A stretch of DNA of 64,000 bases, taken from NCBI GenBank assembly GCA_034423015.1, contig DAOUJG010000069.1, forward strand, positions 1 through 64,000, given 5' to 3'. This DNA comes from JAGWBJ01 sp034423015 (GTDB lineage Bacteria > Chloroflexota > Dehalococcoidia > Lucifugimonadales > JAGWBF01). The notes under the pieces are model-generated. The model saw only the letters and a list, made by a program, of their open reading frames with translations, ran no database searches and had not been told where the DNA came from. Positions 24,349-32,889 of the stretch are shown here, piece by piece. Position 1 is the first letter of the stretch. Each line of letters starts with the position of its first letter. The position numbers and the translations under genes are program-made.

Positions 24349-25088
24349 CCCGCTCCGTTTCCACCGTCGCTCCCGGCCGCGGTCCGGGGGATGCCGCCAA
24401 ACCGCAATCTCAGTAGACCCTTCAGGTCGGTCCACGCTGTCGACACGATCCTGACCCGGCTGTCCGGGTCGTCCTCCCACCGGACCGGCAGCTCCTCGAT
24501 GCGAAAGCCGTTTCTGGCCCCGATAATCAGCATTTCGGAGTCGAAGAACCAGCCGTTGTCCTTGACCAGGGGCAGGAGAGACTTGGCCGCGTCCCGGCGG
24601 AGGGCCTTGAACCCGCACTGGGCGTCCCGAAAGGGCGTGAAGAACATCAGGCGGAAGAGGGCGCTGTAGCAGCGGGAGATGAACTCCCGCTTGAGGGACC
24701 GGGTCACCTGGGCCCCCTTGACCAAGCGGCTGCCGGTGGCGATGTGGGCCCCGTCCTCGATGGCGCGGACCAGCTCCGGGAAGTGGGCCAGGTCCGTGGA
24801 CAGGTCCACGTCCATGTAGCTGACGATGTCCGCGTCGCTGGCGGTCCACGTGTGCCGCAGGGCCCTCCCCCTGCCCTTCTCGGGAATGTGTACGTACTTC
24901 ACCCCGTCGTACTTGTCGGAGAGCATCCGTGCCACGTCCGGCGTGCCGTCGACGGACCCGTTGTCGGCGATGATGACCGTCCACGGGTTCCCCAGGTTCT
25001 CCCGCAGGAAACCGGTCAGGGTGTCCACGCTGCGGGGCAGCGCGTGCTCCTCGTTGTACACCGGGATCACTATGTCTACCGTCGCCAT
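24345..25088 (-). CDS. Family 2 glycosyltransferase, dolichyl-phosphate-sugar-synthase-like
   Basis: This is a 247-residue GT-A fold enzyme. DIVIPVYNEEHALPRSVDTL is the opening, IIADNGSVDGT follows near residue 38, the metal-binding DVD lies in YMDVDLSTD near residue 90, and 'DAQCGFKALRRDAAKSLLPL' near residue 160 is typical of the dolichyl-phosphate glucosyl/mannosyltransferase branch. It lacks C-terminal membrane spans, so it is a soluble or peripheral enzyme. It likely makes an undecaprenyl-phosphate sugar for envelope glycan synthesis. A longer frame covering purH antisense is not coding. It follows purH by 74 bases on the same strand. Confidence 0.85.
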   Translation of the reverse strand: MATVDIVIPVYNEEHALPRSVDTLTGFLRENLGNPWTVIIADNGSVDGTPDVARMLSDKYDGVKYVHIPEKGRGRALRHTWTASDADIVSYMDVDLSTDLAHFPELVRAIEDGAHIATGSRLVKGAQVTRSLKREFISRCYSALFRLMFFTPFRDAQCGFKALRRDAAKSLLPLVKDNGWFFDSEMLIIGARNGFRIEELPVRWEDDPDSRVRIVSTAWTDLKGLLRLRFGGIPRTAAGSDGGNGAG

Positions 25089-25162
25089 AACCAGCCTCAG
25101 CGATACCCCTGGTTTGTCCAGCCGGTCTGTCCGTTCACCGGGCCGCTGCGGGCCCAGGATGC

Positions 25163-26707
25163 CTAGTGCTTGAAGTGGCGCACGCCGGTGAAGACCATCG
25201 CTATGCCGGCGTCGTCGGCCGCCTTGATGACCTCCTCGTCGCGTATGGAGCCGCCGGGCTGGGCTATGGCGGCAATGCCCGATGCGGCGGCCATCTCCAC
25301 GTTGTCGGGGAAGGGGAAGAAGGCGTCGGAGGCGAGAACTCCGCCCCGGGCGGCGTCGCCGGCCAGGGCCAGGGCCAGGCGGACGCTGGTGACCCGGTTG
25401 GGCTGTCCGGCGCCCATGCCCAGCAGGGTCCGGTCCTTGGCGACAACGATGGCGTTGGACCTTATGTGCTTGACGGCGGTCCAGGCGAAGGACAGGTCCG
25501 CCAGGTGCTCCGGGGAGGGTTGCGTGGCAGTAACCCACCTCCACGCCGAAGGGTCCTCGGACAGCACGTCGGGACTCTGGACCAGAAGGCCCCCCGTGAC
25601 CGGCCGCAGGTCGAACCGTCCATCGTCTCCCGGTGACGGAGGGACCGCCAGGACCCGGAGGTTGCGTTTCTTCTTCAGCACCTCCAGGGCCTCGGGTTCG
25701 AAGTCCGGGGCCACCACCACCTCGTAGAACACGCCGCTCATCTGCCGGGCCGTCTCCCCGGTGACCGTGCCGTTGAACCCGACGATTCCGCCGAAAGCCG
25801 AAACGGTGTCTCCCGAGTAGGCCCTGCGATAGGCCTCGGCCTGATCGTTGTGGCAGGCGAGGCCGCAGGCGTTGGAGTGCTTGATGATGGCCACCGCCGT
25901 GTCGGCGTAGTCGCGGACCGCCCGCCAGGCGGCGTCGGCGTCCATCAGGTTGTTGAAGGAGAGCTCCCGGCCGTGGAGCTGCACGGCGTGGGCGATGCCC
26001 CCGGCGGCCGAGGCCGGGACGTACAGCGCGCCCGCCTGATGGGGGTTCTCTCCGTACCTGAGCCGGCGGCGTCTTCGATATGAGAGCACCAGCTCCTCGG
26101 GGGGGCCGTCCGCTGTTTCGGGGACATCCCCGCAGACGTCCTCCGCCAGGTACCGGGCGACGGCGGTGTCGTAGCGGGACACGTGCTCGAAGGCCTTGCG
26201 GGCCAGGCCCCGGCGCTCCGCCTGGGACAGGCCCGTTCCTGCGATGCCCTCGGCCACCCAATCGTAGTCCGAGGGGTCTACGACCACCGTCACAAAGGGG
26301 AAGTTCTTGGCGGCAGCCCTGAGGAGCGTGGGCCCGCCGATGTCGATGTTCTCCAGGGCGTCCTCCAGGGTCACCCCGGCCTTGCTCACCGTCTCGACGA
26401 AGGGGTACAGGTTCACCACCACGAGGTCGATGGCTCCCAGCCCCTGGCGGGCCATTTCCTCCATGTGGCCGGGGTCGTCGCGCCTGGCCAGGATCCCCCC
26501 GTGGATGGCCGGGTGGAGGGTCTTGACCCGCCCGTCCAGGATCTCGGGGAAGCCGGTGAGGTCCGAGACCTGCTGGACGGGGATGCCGTCCCGGGAGAGG
26601 GAGTGGTGGGTCCCGCCGGTGCTCACCAGCTCGACGCCGGCGGCGTGGAGCCTACGGGCGAGCTCCACCAACCCCGTCTTGTCGTAGACACTGAGAACGG
26701 CCTTCAA
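25163..26707 (-). CDS. purH: Bifunctional AICAR transformylase / IMP cyclohydrolase
   Basis: This 514-residue enzyme carries out the last two steps of purine synthesis. The N-terminal cyclohydrolase (about 1-195) shows AVLSVYDKTGLVELAR, ELVSTGGT and GRVKTLHPAIHGGIL. The transformylase half has LRYGENPHQAG near residue 205, IIKHSNACG with catalytic Lys-His, and SDAFFPFPDNVE. TTG 26707 is chosen: GGAGGAG lies a few bases upstream and the resulting N-terminus matches PurH; the longer frame does not. It is the third purine gene in a purF-purM-purH row. Confidence 0.96.
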   Translation of the reverse strand: MKAVLSVYDKTGLVELARRLHAAGVELVSTGGTHHSLSRDGIPVQQVSDLTGFPEILDGRVKTLHPAIHGGILARRDDPGHMEEMARQGLGAIDLVVVNLYPFVETVSKAGVTLEDALENIDIGGPTLLRAAAKNFPFVTVVVDPSDYDWVAEGIAGTGLSQAERRGLARKAFEHVSRYDTAVARYLAEDVCGDVPETADGPPEELVLSYRRRRRLRYGENPHQAGALYVPASAAGGIAHAVQLHGRELSFNNLMDADAAWRAVRDYADTAVAIIKHSNACGLACHNDQAEAYRRAYSGDTVSAFGGIVGFNGTVTGETARQMSGVFYEVVVAPDFEPEALEVLKKKRNLRVLAVPPSPGDDGRFDLRPVTGGLLVQSPDVLSEDPSAWRWVTATQPSPEHLADLSFAWTAVKHIRSNAIVVAKDRTLLGMGAGQPNRVTSVRLALALAGDAARGGVLASDAFFPFPDNVEMAAASGIAAIAQPGGSIRDEEVIKAADDAGIAMVFTGVRHFKH

Positions 26708-26759
26708 ATACTCCTCCGATTTGCCGGGCGGATTCCAGCCGCCGGACGCCTGCCCCGGC

Positions 26760-27776
26760 CTACTCGATGACGACCCGCTCCCCGCCCGTCTGTCCCACCA
26801 CCTGGCCGACCACCCTGCCCCCGGTGGCCGCGACCACGGCCGGGGCGTCCTCGGGAGCGCAGGCCGCGACCATCCCGAGGCCCATGTTGAACACCCGGAA
26901 CATCTCATGGTCGTCGATGTTGCCCTCGCGCTGGACGATGCGGAAGATGGGGGGCACCTCCCACGCCTCCGACTCCAGGCGGGCGCACAGCCCGGCAGGC
27001 AGGACCCGCGGCAGGTTCTCCACCAGCCCTCCGCCGGTGATGTGGGCCATGGCGCTTATCATGGGCAACACCGGCTCCATCAGGGGGGAGTAGCATCGAT
27101 GGGGAGCCAGCAACGCCTCTCCCAGGGTGTGGTTCAGCTCATCGTAGCGCTTGTACAGCACGGCTGGGTCCCTATCGATGTCGAACACCTTCCGCACCAG
27201 TGAGAACCCGTTGGTGTGCAGGCCGCTGGAGGGTATGCCCACGAGCACGTCGCCCTCGGCCGTCCGTGAGCCGTCTATCATGGCTTCCAGCTCCACGACG
27301 CCTACCACGAAGCCCGCCAGGCCGAAGGAGTCCTTGGTGTAGAAGCCGGGCATCTGCGCCGTCTCGCCACCGATGAGGGAGCAGCCCGCCTCACGGCATG
27401 CCCATGCCATGCCCCGCAGCAGGGAGTCGGTGCGCTGGAGGTCCAGCTCTCCCATGGACATATAGTCAAGGAAGAAGAGGGGCCTGGCGCCCCTGGTCAG
27501 GATATCGTTCACGTTCAGGTTGACCAGGTCGATGCCCAGGGACTCATGGTGGCCCAGAAGGGAGGCGATGCGCAGCTTGGTCCCGACCCCGTCGGTGCTG
27601 GAGACCAGCACCGGCTCCCTGTAGCCCTCCAGGCGGTAGAGGCCGGCGAAGCCGCCCGGCGCGCCAAGGACCTGGGGGCCGTGGGTGACGCGGGAGAGGG
27701 CGCCGATCCTCTCCTTCATCTCGTCCAGGGCATCCAGGTCGACCCCCGCCGACCGATAGGTCTCGCCCAGCGGCAC
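26760..27776 (-). CDS. purM: Phosphoribosylformylglycinamidine cyclo-ligase (AIR synthetase)
   Basis: This 338-residue enzyme converts FGAM to AIR with ATP. Signatures include STDGVGTK near residue 55, 'ACREAGCSLIGGETAQMPGF' near residue 120, SSGLHTNGFSLVRK near residue 180 and HITGGGLVENLPRVLP near residue 245. GTG 27776 is chosen because AAGGGGGT lies four to five bases upstream; an ATG at 27800 would overlap that site and add eight residues. It is 52 bases upstream of purH. Confidence 0.95.
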   Translation of the reverse strand: MPLGETYRSAGVDLDALDEMKERIGALSRVTHGPQVLGAPGGFAGLYRLEGYREPVLVSSTDGVGTKLRIASLLGHHESLGIDLVNLNVNDILTRGARPLFFLDYMSMGELDLQRTDSLLRGMAWACREAGCSLIGGETAQMPGFYTKDSFGLAGFVVGVVELEAMIDGSRTAEGDVLVGIPSSGLHTNGFSLVRKVFDIDRDPAVLYKRYDELNHTLGEALLAPHRCYSPLMEPVLPMISAMAHITGGGLVENLPRVLPAGLCARLESEAWEVPPIFRIVQREGNIDDHEMFRVFNMGLGMVAACAPEDAPAVVAATGGRVVGQVVGQTGGERVVIE

Positions 27777-27824
27777 GGATACCCCCTTTCTTGTGTTCAT
27801 AGAAGCATATGGGGCGGTCACAGA

Positions 27825-27855
27825 AGTATACAGGACAGCGGGGAATGGGCGTCAA
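27825..27855 (-). promoter_or_regulatory. Predicted promoter for purM-purH
   Basis: TTGACG (27850-27855) and TATACT (27825-27830) are on the minus strand with a 19-base spacer; TGTATA gives a 17-base alternative. No purine riboswitch or PurR-like palindrome is apparent in the short leader. Confidence 0.45.
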
Positions 27856-27912
27856 GGAGCGGGACGTCCCTGCGGACCGGTACAGGGGAGGGCTTCCTGG
27901 GGGGACCGAGGC

Positions 27913-29373
27913 TCAGGCCGGGTCCCGGGCGTGCTCCAGCACCAGCTTGTCCATCTCCAGCTGGACGGGTATGGGGTAGTTGCCGGTGAAGCAGGCGTCG
28001 CAGAACCCGCCGTTGGTGCCCCGGACGACCTTCAGCAGCCCGTCGACGCTCAGGTATCCCAGGGAGTCGGCGCCGACGAAGTCCCGGATGCCGTCGACGC
28101 TCTTGTTGGCCGCGATGAGCTCCCGCCGGGTGGCCATGTCCACGCCCAGGTGGCAGGGATGGCGGATGGGCGGGGCGCACACGCGCATGTGGACCTCCGC
28201 CGCGCCCGCCCGCCTGAGCAGGCTCACCACGTGGGGGGTCGTGGTGCCCCGGACGATGCTGTCGTCCACGACGATGACGCGCTTGCCCTTGACCACGCCG
28301 GGCAGGGGGTTGAACTTGAGCTGCACGCCCAGGTCCCGCAGACGCTGGTCCGGCTCGATGAAGGTGCGGCCGACGTACCGGTTCTTCACCAGCCCCTCGC
28401 TGTAGGGGATGCCGGCCTCCTGGGCGTAGCCGACGGCGGCGGCGTTGGCGGAGTCGGGTATCCCGATCACCACGTCGGCCTCCACGGGGTGCTCTACGGC
28501 GAGCTGAGCGCCCATCTGCAGCCGGCTGGAGTAGACCAGGGTGTCGTCCAGCATGCTGTCGGGGCGGGCGAAGTAGATGAGCTCGAAGACGCACAGGGCC
28601 CGGCGGCCGTTGGCCCCGGGCCTCTTGTGGGAGGTCATGCCCTTGGCGTCGATTATCACGGTCTCGCCAGGCTCCACCTCCCGCAGGAAAGTGGCGCCCA
28701 GGTGGTCCAGGGCACAGGTCTCCGAGGCGATCACCCAGCCGCTGTCGAGCCGCCCTATGCACATGGGCCGGACCCCCAGGGGATCTCGCATCCCGATGAG
28801 GGTGTCGTGGGTAAGGACGACCACCGAGAAGGCGCCCTGCAGGGTCCTCTGGCAGTACTGGGTGCGCTCTGCCCAGGTCTCGCCGGGGGCGTTGGCCAGC
28901 AGATAGGCGATGACCTCCGAGTCGGTGGTGGTGGTGAAGTTGCAGCCCCACTGGTCCCGTAGCTGCCGCCGCAGGTCCAGGGCGTTGACCACGTTGCCGT
29001 TATGTCCCAGGGCCAGCTCCCCGTGGACGCCCTGGACAAGGAGAGGCTGCGCGTTGCACTCCTGGCTGGAGCCCGTGGTGGAGTAGCGGGTGTGGCCTAT
29101 GGCCATGTCTCCGGCGAGGGGATACAGCTCCTCCTCGCGGAATATCTGGGTGACCAGGCCCATGTCGGTATGGACGCTGATGGACCGGCCGTCGGAGGTG
29201 GCTATGCCGGCGCTCTCCTGCCCCCGATGCTGGAGGGCGAAGAGGCCGAAGAAGGTGATGCGGCTGGCGTCGCCCCCAGGGGTATACACGCCCACCACAC
29301 CACACTCTTCCCGGGGGTGGTCGAGCAAAGTCCCAGGCTGGGGGTCGCCCGTCGCCGTGCTCACGAGGGCCAT
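27913..29373 (-). CDS. purF: Amidophosphoribosyltransferase
   Basis: This 486-residue enzyme performs the first committed step of purine synthesis. The Ntn-type glutaminase domain starts after a propeptide at Cys24 (PREECGVVGVY), with ALQHRGQESAG and HTRYSTTGSS; the PRPP loop is VIVVDDSIVRGTT near residue 357. Two C-terminal cysteines (GGFCDACFTGNYP) are at the place of the Fe-S-type enzymes' ligands. The annotated ATG lies immediately after a TATAAT box. GTG at 29364 (codon 4) may be the real, leaderless start; either way the propeptide remains. Confidence 0.95.
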   Translation of the reverse strand: MALVSTATGDPQPGTLLDHPREECGVVGVYTPGGDASRITFFGLFALQHRGQESAGIATSDGRSISVHTDMGLVTQIFREEELYPLAGDMAIGHTRYSTTGSSQECNAQPLLVQGVHGELALGHNGNVVNALDLRRQLRDQWGCNFTTTTDSEVIAYLLANAPGETWAERTQYCQRTLQGAFSVVVLTHDTLIGMRDPLGVRPMCIGRLDSGWVIASETCALDHLGATFLREVEPGETVIIDAKGMTSHKRPGANGRRALCVFELIYFARPDSMLDDTLVYSSRLQMGAQLAVEHPVEADVVIGIPDSANAAAVGYAQEAGIPYSEGLVKNRYVGRTFIEPDQRLRDLGVQLKFNPLPGVVKGKRVIVVDDSIVRGTTTPHVVSLLRRAGAAEVHMRVCAPPIRHPCHLGVDMATRRELIAANKSVDGIRDFVGADSLGYLSVDGLLKVVRGTNGGFCDACFTGNYPIPVQLEMDKLVLEHARDPA

Positions 29374-29403
29374 ATTATAGTCCCGTCAGTGCGGGGCGGT
29401 CAA
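29374..29403 (-). promoter_or_regulatory. Predicted promoter of purF, abutting its start codon
   Basis: TTGACC (29398-29403) and a consensus TATAAT (29374-29379) are separated by 18 bases. The -10 box touches the ATG, so transcription would start at about codon 3. This implies a leaderless message beginning near GTG 29364. Confidence 0.65.
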
Positions 29404-29436
29404 TGCCGCATGGCTGCGGCCCCAACGGGTCTCCAG

Positions 29437-29985
29437 CTACAGGGGCAGCTCCGGCTGCATGCCCGGCAGCAGGTCCACCTGGAAGGCCGAGAGGACCATC
29501 CCCACGAGGACGTAGTGGCCTATGAGCACGGTCAGGTCGACCGTTCCCTGGACGCCAAACCGGCCTTGGACGGCCTGGTAGGTGGCGTCGGCCACGCCGT
29601 GGTCCCTCACCAGCTCCTGGGCGTACCGTGCCACGAGCTGCTCGTCGCCGGCAAGGGCGTCGGGGGCCTTGCCCTGGACGATGGCCTGGATGGTCTCCTC
29701 GGAGACCCCGGCCTCCCGGGCCAGGCGGGCGTGGGCGCTGAACTCGTACTGGTTCTTGATCTCCCGGCCGGTCACCAGAATGGCCACCTCTCTAAGGGCG
29801 TTGGGTATCTCCCCTTCGAAGCGCACGTAGGCCCCGGTGGCTGCCACCCGAGAGGCCAGGTCCGGGCTGTGCAGGAGGACACCGAAGGGGCCCCTGATGC
29901 CGCCCCGGGTCCCGACTATTGCATCGACGTGCTTCTGGTCTTCCGGCTTGAGGTCCTCTCGCGCTAGGTTTGGTAACCGGGCCAT
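29437..29985 (-). CDS. Carboxymuconolactone-decarboxylase-family (AhpD-like) protein
   Basis: This is a 182-residue all-helical protein. 'FEGEIPNALREVAILVTGRE' near residue 55, KNQYEFSAHARLAREAGVSE near residue 80 and later VDLTVLIGHYVLVGM define the CMD family. The peroxidase CxxC of AhpD is missing (EFSAH in its place), so it is not a thiol peroxidase; gamma-carboxymuconolactone decarboxylase-like or purely structural roles are possible. GGAGGGGGGC precedes the ATG. A duplicated 17-base sequence lies just upstream. Confidence 0.85.
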   Translation of the reverse strand: MARLPNLAREDLKPEDQKHVDAIVGTRGGIRGPFGVLLHSPDLASRVAATGAYVRFEGEIPNALREVAILVTGREIKNQYEFSAHARLAREAGVSEETIQAIVQGKAPDALAGDEQLVARYAQELVRDHGVADATYQAVQGRFGVQGTVDLTVLIGHYVLVGMVLSAFQVDLLPGMQPELPL

Positions 29986-29998
29986 GCCCCCCTCCTAA

Positions 29999-30032
29999 CT
30001 ATACGACCGGCTATACTATACGACCGGCTATC
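29999..30032. repeat. Two tandem copies of a 17-base unit upstream of the CMD gene
   Basis: CTATACGACCGGCTATA (29999-30015) is followed directly by CTATACGACCGGCTATC (30016-30032). Each unit contains a TATAG box on the minus strand, so the duplication also doubles a possible -10 element. It could be a paired operator or a small slippage product. Confidence 0.7.
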
Positions 30033-30074
30033 TCGTGACTGCCGATTGCGTACGGCCGGCGCCCGGCCGCTTCT

Positions 30075-30881
30075 CTATTCTCTCCATGCGGCGCCCTCGG
30101 TGGCGGCGAGGAAGGCGTCCACCAGAGGCGGCCCGGCGGCTATCACGCTGCCGCTGTCCAGGCCCGCGGGGCACCCGCTGCGGTCGAAGGTGCGGCCACC
30201 GGCGGCGGAGACCAGCAGCAGGCCCGAGGCGATGTCCCACGGGGACACGTGGTGGTGGAAGTACAGGTCCACCCTGCCGCAGGCGGCGTAGGCGAGCCCC
30301 AGGGCGGCGGAGCCCATCAGGCGCAGGCTCTGGAACTCGGGCCACAGGGATGTGACCATTTGCAGCGCGTGAAGGGCCCGCTCCGAGGCGTACCCCATGT
30401 CGAAGGCCAGGACGGAGCCGGATATCCCGTCTCTGGGCGAGACGGAGATGGGCGCCCCGTTCAGCAGCGCCGGGCCGCCTGCCTGGGCCGTGAACGTCTC
30501 GTCCAGGACGGGGTCGTGGGTGACTCCAAGGAGCACCTGGCCGCCCTGGGCCAGGGCGACGACGACGGCGAAGTGGGGTATGCCGGCCGCGTAGTTGCGT
30601 GTCCCGTCCAGGGGGTCCACGACCCAGGTGTAGCCCGACTGGCCCGACACCGGGTCCGACTCCTCGGACAGGATGCCCGAAGAGGGGAACTCGTCGCGGA
30701 GGACCTCCAGGCACGCCTTTTCGGCCATCAGGTCGGCGTCGGTGACGGGGTTGTACGGGCCCTTGTAGGTGACGGCCATGGGGCCGTGAAACCGCTCGGC
30801 GAGCACGGCGCCGGCCCGGCGGGCCGCGGTCACCGCCACGTCCATGGCAGAGGCGCCCGAGGAGCCGTGCGGAAGGTCCAT
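30075..30881 (-). CDS. Inositol-monophosphatase-family protein
   Basis: This is a 268-residue Mg-dependent sugar/inositol phosphatase. Metal-binding motifs are ILSEESDP near residue 75, WVVDPLDGTRNYAAGIPHF near residue 95 and SPWDIASGLLLVSAAGG near residue 215. ATG 30881 overlaps the stop of trpS (TGATG), which points to translational coupling. The family includes histidinol-phosphatase, fructose-1,6-bisphosphatase and 3'-phosphoadenosine phosphatase activities, so the substrate is not fixed. A conserved FDMGYASERAL region differs from classical SuhB. Confidence 0.88.
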   Translation of the reverse strand: MDLPHGSSGASAMDVAVTAARRAGAVLAERFHGPMAVTYKGPYNPVTDADLMAEKACLEVLRDEFPSSGILSEESDPVSGQSGYTWVVDPLDGTRNYAAGIPHFAVVVALAQGGQVLLGVTHDPVLDETFTAQAGGPALLNGAPISVSPRDGISGSVLAFDMGYASERALHALQMVTSLWPEFQSLRLMGSAALGLAYAACGRVDLYFHHHVSPWDIASGLLLVSAAGGRTFDRSGCPAGLDSGSVIAAGPPLVDAFLAATEGAAWRE

Positions 30882-31876
30882 CAGAGGCCCATCTTGTCCA
30901 TGACCTCGGCGATGGTCTCCCTTCCGATGGCCTTGGCTTTCCGGGCCCCGTCTTCCAGCACGTCCTCCACGTAGCCCGGGCGGGCCTCCAGCTCCCGGCG
31001 GCGCTCCCTGAGGGCCTCCAGGGATCTGTTTATGCCCTCGGCCAGGTGCAGCTTGCAGTCCACGCACCCTCGGGCGGCTGAGGTGCACTCTTCATGGACC
31101 GTGTCGACGTCGCCCGGGTTGAATATCTTGTGCAGGGAGTACACGTTGCAGATGTCGGGCCTGCCGGGAATGTCGCGCTTCGTGCGCTGCGGGTCGGTGA
31201 AGGCGGTGCGCACGCGCTTGACGGTCTCCTCGGGGGTGAAGGCGATGTCGATGTGGTTGTCCAGGCTCTTGCTCATCTTCTGCTGGCCGTCCAGGCCCCG
31301 GATCATGGGCACCTCGGTGAGCTTGGCCTGGGGCTCGGGGAAGGTGGGGCCGAACATGTTGTTGAATCTTCGCACGATCTCCCGGGCCAGCTCCAGGTGG
31401 GGGAGCTGGTCCTCGCCCACGGGTACCGCGTTCGCCTTGTACAGGATGATGTCGGCGGTCTGAAGCACCGGGTAGCCCACGAGCCCGTAGTTGACGCTCT
31501 CCTCGGTCTCGCTCATCTGCCGCACCTTCTCCTTGAAGGTGGGGACGCGCATCAGCCAGCCCAGGGGGGTCACCATGCTGAGCAGGGTGTGGAGGGTGAG
31601 GACCTCGGGGACCTGGGACTGGACGAATATGATGCTCCGCTCGGGGTCCAGCCCCGCCGCCAGCCAGTCCAGGACCATCTCGCGGATGTTGGGCCGTATC
31701 TCCTTGACGTCTTCGGGAGAGTCGAGGGTGGTGAGGGCGTGGACGTCGACGGCGCAGTATATGCAGTCGTAGTCGGCCTGAAGATCCACCCAGTTGGTCA
31801 GGGCCCCCAGGTAGTTGCCGATGTGGAGGCGTCCCGTGGGGCGCATGCCCGAGAATATGGTGCCTCTATTCGTCAT
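30881..31876 (-). CDS. trpS: Tryptophanyl-tRNA synthetase
   Basis: This is a 331-residue class I synthetase, which is the normal bacterial length. The HIGH motif is HIGNYLG near residue 18, with MRPTGRLHIGN around it. The tryptophan pocket appears in VGYPVLQTADIILYKANAVP near residue 130, and KMSKS lies in DGQQKMSKSLDN near residue 197. It starts 19 bases after the nitrilase stop and is followed by the phosphatase with an overlapping start codon. The cognate tRNA-Trp lies at 44214-44291. Confidence 0.97.
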   Translation of the reverse strand: MTNRGTIFSGMRPTGRLHIGNYLGALTNWVDLQADYDCIYCAVDVHALTTLDSPEDVKEIRPNIREMVLDWLAAGLDPERSIIFVQSQVPEVLTLHTLLSMVTPLGWLMRVPTFKEKVRQMSETEESVNYGLVGYPVLQTADIILYKANAVPVGEDQLPHLELAREIVRRFNNMFGPTFPEPQAKLTEVPMIRGLDGQQKMSKSLDNHIDIAFTPEETVKRVRTAFTDPQRTKRDIPGRPDICNVYSLHKIFNPGDVDTVHEECTSAARGCVDCKLHLAEGINRSLEALRERRRELEARPGYVEDVLEDGARKAKAIGRETIAEVMDKMGL

Positions 31877-31895
31877 CGTCGCGCAGACTCCTCGT

Positions 31896-32765
31896 TCACG
31901 GCGCCACCAGGCCCCCGTAGGTCTCGGGACGCCGGTCCCGAAAGAACTGCCAGGTGGACCGGACCTCCCTGATCTCGTCCAGGTCCATGTCGGCCACGAG
32001 TACCTGGTCCCTGTCCCTGGAGGCCTGGGCGATGATCTGCCCCCTGGGGTTGCAGAAGTAGCTGCTGCCGTAGAACTCGCCGATGTTCCAGGGGGCCTCT
32101 CGTCCCACCCGGTTGACGGCGCCCAGGAAGTAGCCCGAGGCCACGGCGTGGGCCGGCTGCTCCAGCTCCCACAGGTACTCGGAGAGGCCGGCGACGGTGG
32201 CGGAGGGGTTGAATACGATCTCGGCGCCGTTGAGCCCCAGGGCCCGGGCGCCCTCGGGAAAGTGGCGGTCGTAGCAGATGTACACCCCGATGTCCGCGAC
32301 CTTTGTATGGAAGACGGGGTACCCCAGGTTGCCCGGGCGGAAGTAGAACTTCTCCCAGAAGCCGGGCTCCAGGTGGGGGATGTGGGTCTTGCGGTACTTG
32401 CCCAGGTACGTGCCGTCGGAGTCCAGGACGGCGGCGGTGTTGTAGTAGACTCCGGGCATCTCCTCCTCGTAGACGGGGACTACCATGACCATCCCGTGGG
32501 CCCTGGCCAAGTCCCGCATGGCGCGCACCGTCGGGCCGTCGGGGACGCTCTCCGCGGTGCCGTACCACCGGGCGTCCTGCTCGGCGGGGAAGTAGGGGCC
32601 GGTGAACAGCTCCTGCAGGCACAGGAGCTGCACCCCCATGCCGGCGGCCTCCTCGATGAGGGCCACGTGCTTGTCCAGCATCATCTTCCGCAGGCGCTCC
32701 GGCGGTTGGGAAGCGTCCTCGCCTGCGGCGGCCTGGATGAGCCCTCCCCGGACAACTCTGGGCAT
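31896..32765 (-). CDS. Nitrilase-superfamily amidase, beta-ureidopropionase-like
   Basis: This is a 289-residue carbon-nitrogen hydrolase. The catalytic triad is visible: Glu52 in CLQELFTGPYFP, Lys in YLGKYRKTHIPH (near residue 125) and Cys in GVYICYDRHFPEGARALG (near residue 160). The sequence is closest in pattern to N-carbamoyl-beta-alanine / N-carbamoyl-D-amino acid amidohydrolases. It directly follows a dihydropyrimidinase, and the two would open and then cleave the ring of dihydrouracil or hydantoins. Start ATG 32765 follows AGAGGG; ATG 32783 belongs to a short duplicated sequence. Confidence 0.9.
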   Translation of the reverse strand: MPRVVRGGLIQAAAGEDASQPPERLRKMMLDKHVALIEEAAGMGVQLLCLQELFTGPYFPAEQDARWYGTAESVPDGPTVRAMRDLARAHGMVMVVPVYEEEMPGVYYNTAAVLDSDGTYLGKYRKTHIPHLEPGFWEKFYFRPGNLGYPVFHTKVADIGVYICYDRHFPEGARALGLNGAEIVFNPSATVAGLSEYLWELEQPAHAVASGYFLGAVNRVGREAPWNIGEFYGSSYFCNPRGQIIAQASRDRDQVLVADMDLDEIREVRSTWQFFRDRRPETYGGLVAP

Positions 32766-32771
32766 GGTTCC

Positions 32772-32812
32772 CTCTCTTGCCATTACCCCCGTCTCTCGCC
32801 ATTACCCCCGCC
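32772..32812. repeat. Short direct duplication at the nitrilase start
   Basis: The sequence CTCTTGCCATTACCCCCG / CTCTCGCCATTACCCCCG occurs twice in a row. The core CCATTACCCCCG appears again at about 39350 in the exporter promoter region. The rest of the 32813-32889 gap holds only GC-rich sequence. Confidence 0.6.
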
Positions 32813-32889
32813 TTGTGGCGGGGGCATGATGCCGCGTCGGGTGCGGCGCTCCGGAGGTGGTCGGCTTCCCTTTCCCTACTTTGTGGGCC

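Noticed and set aside
24345..26261. 638-residue frame fusing antisense-like purH sequence with the glycosyltransferase
   Set aside because: Only the part after ATG 25088 has family similarity; the upstream portion is the out-of-frame image of purH.
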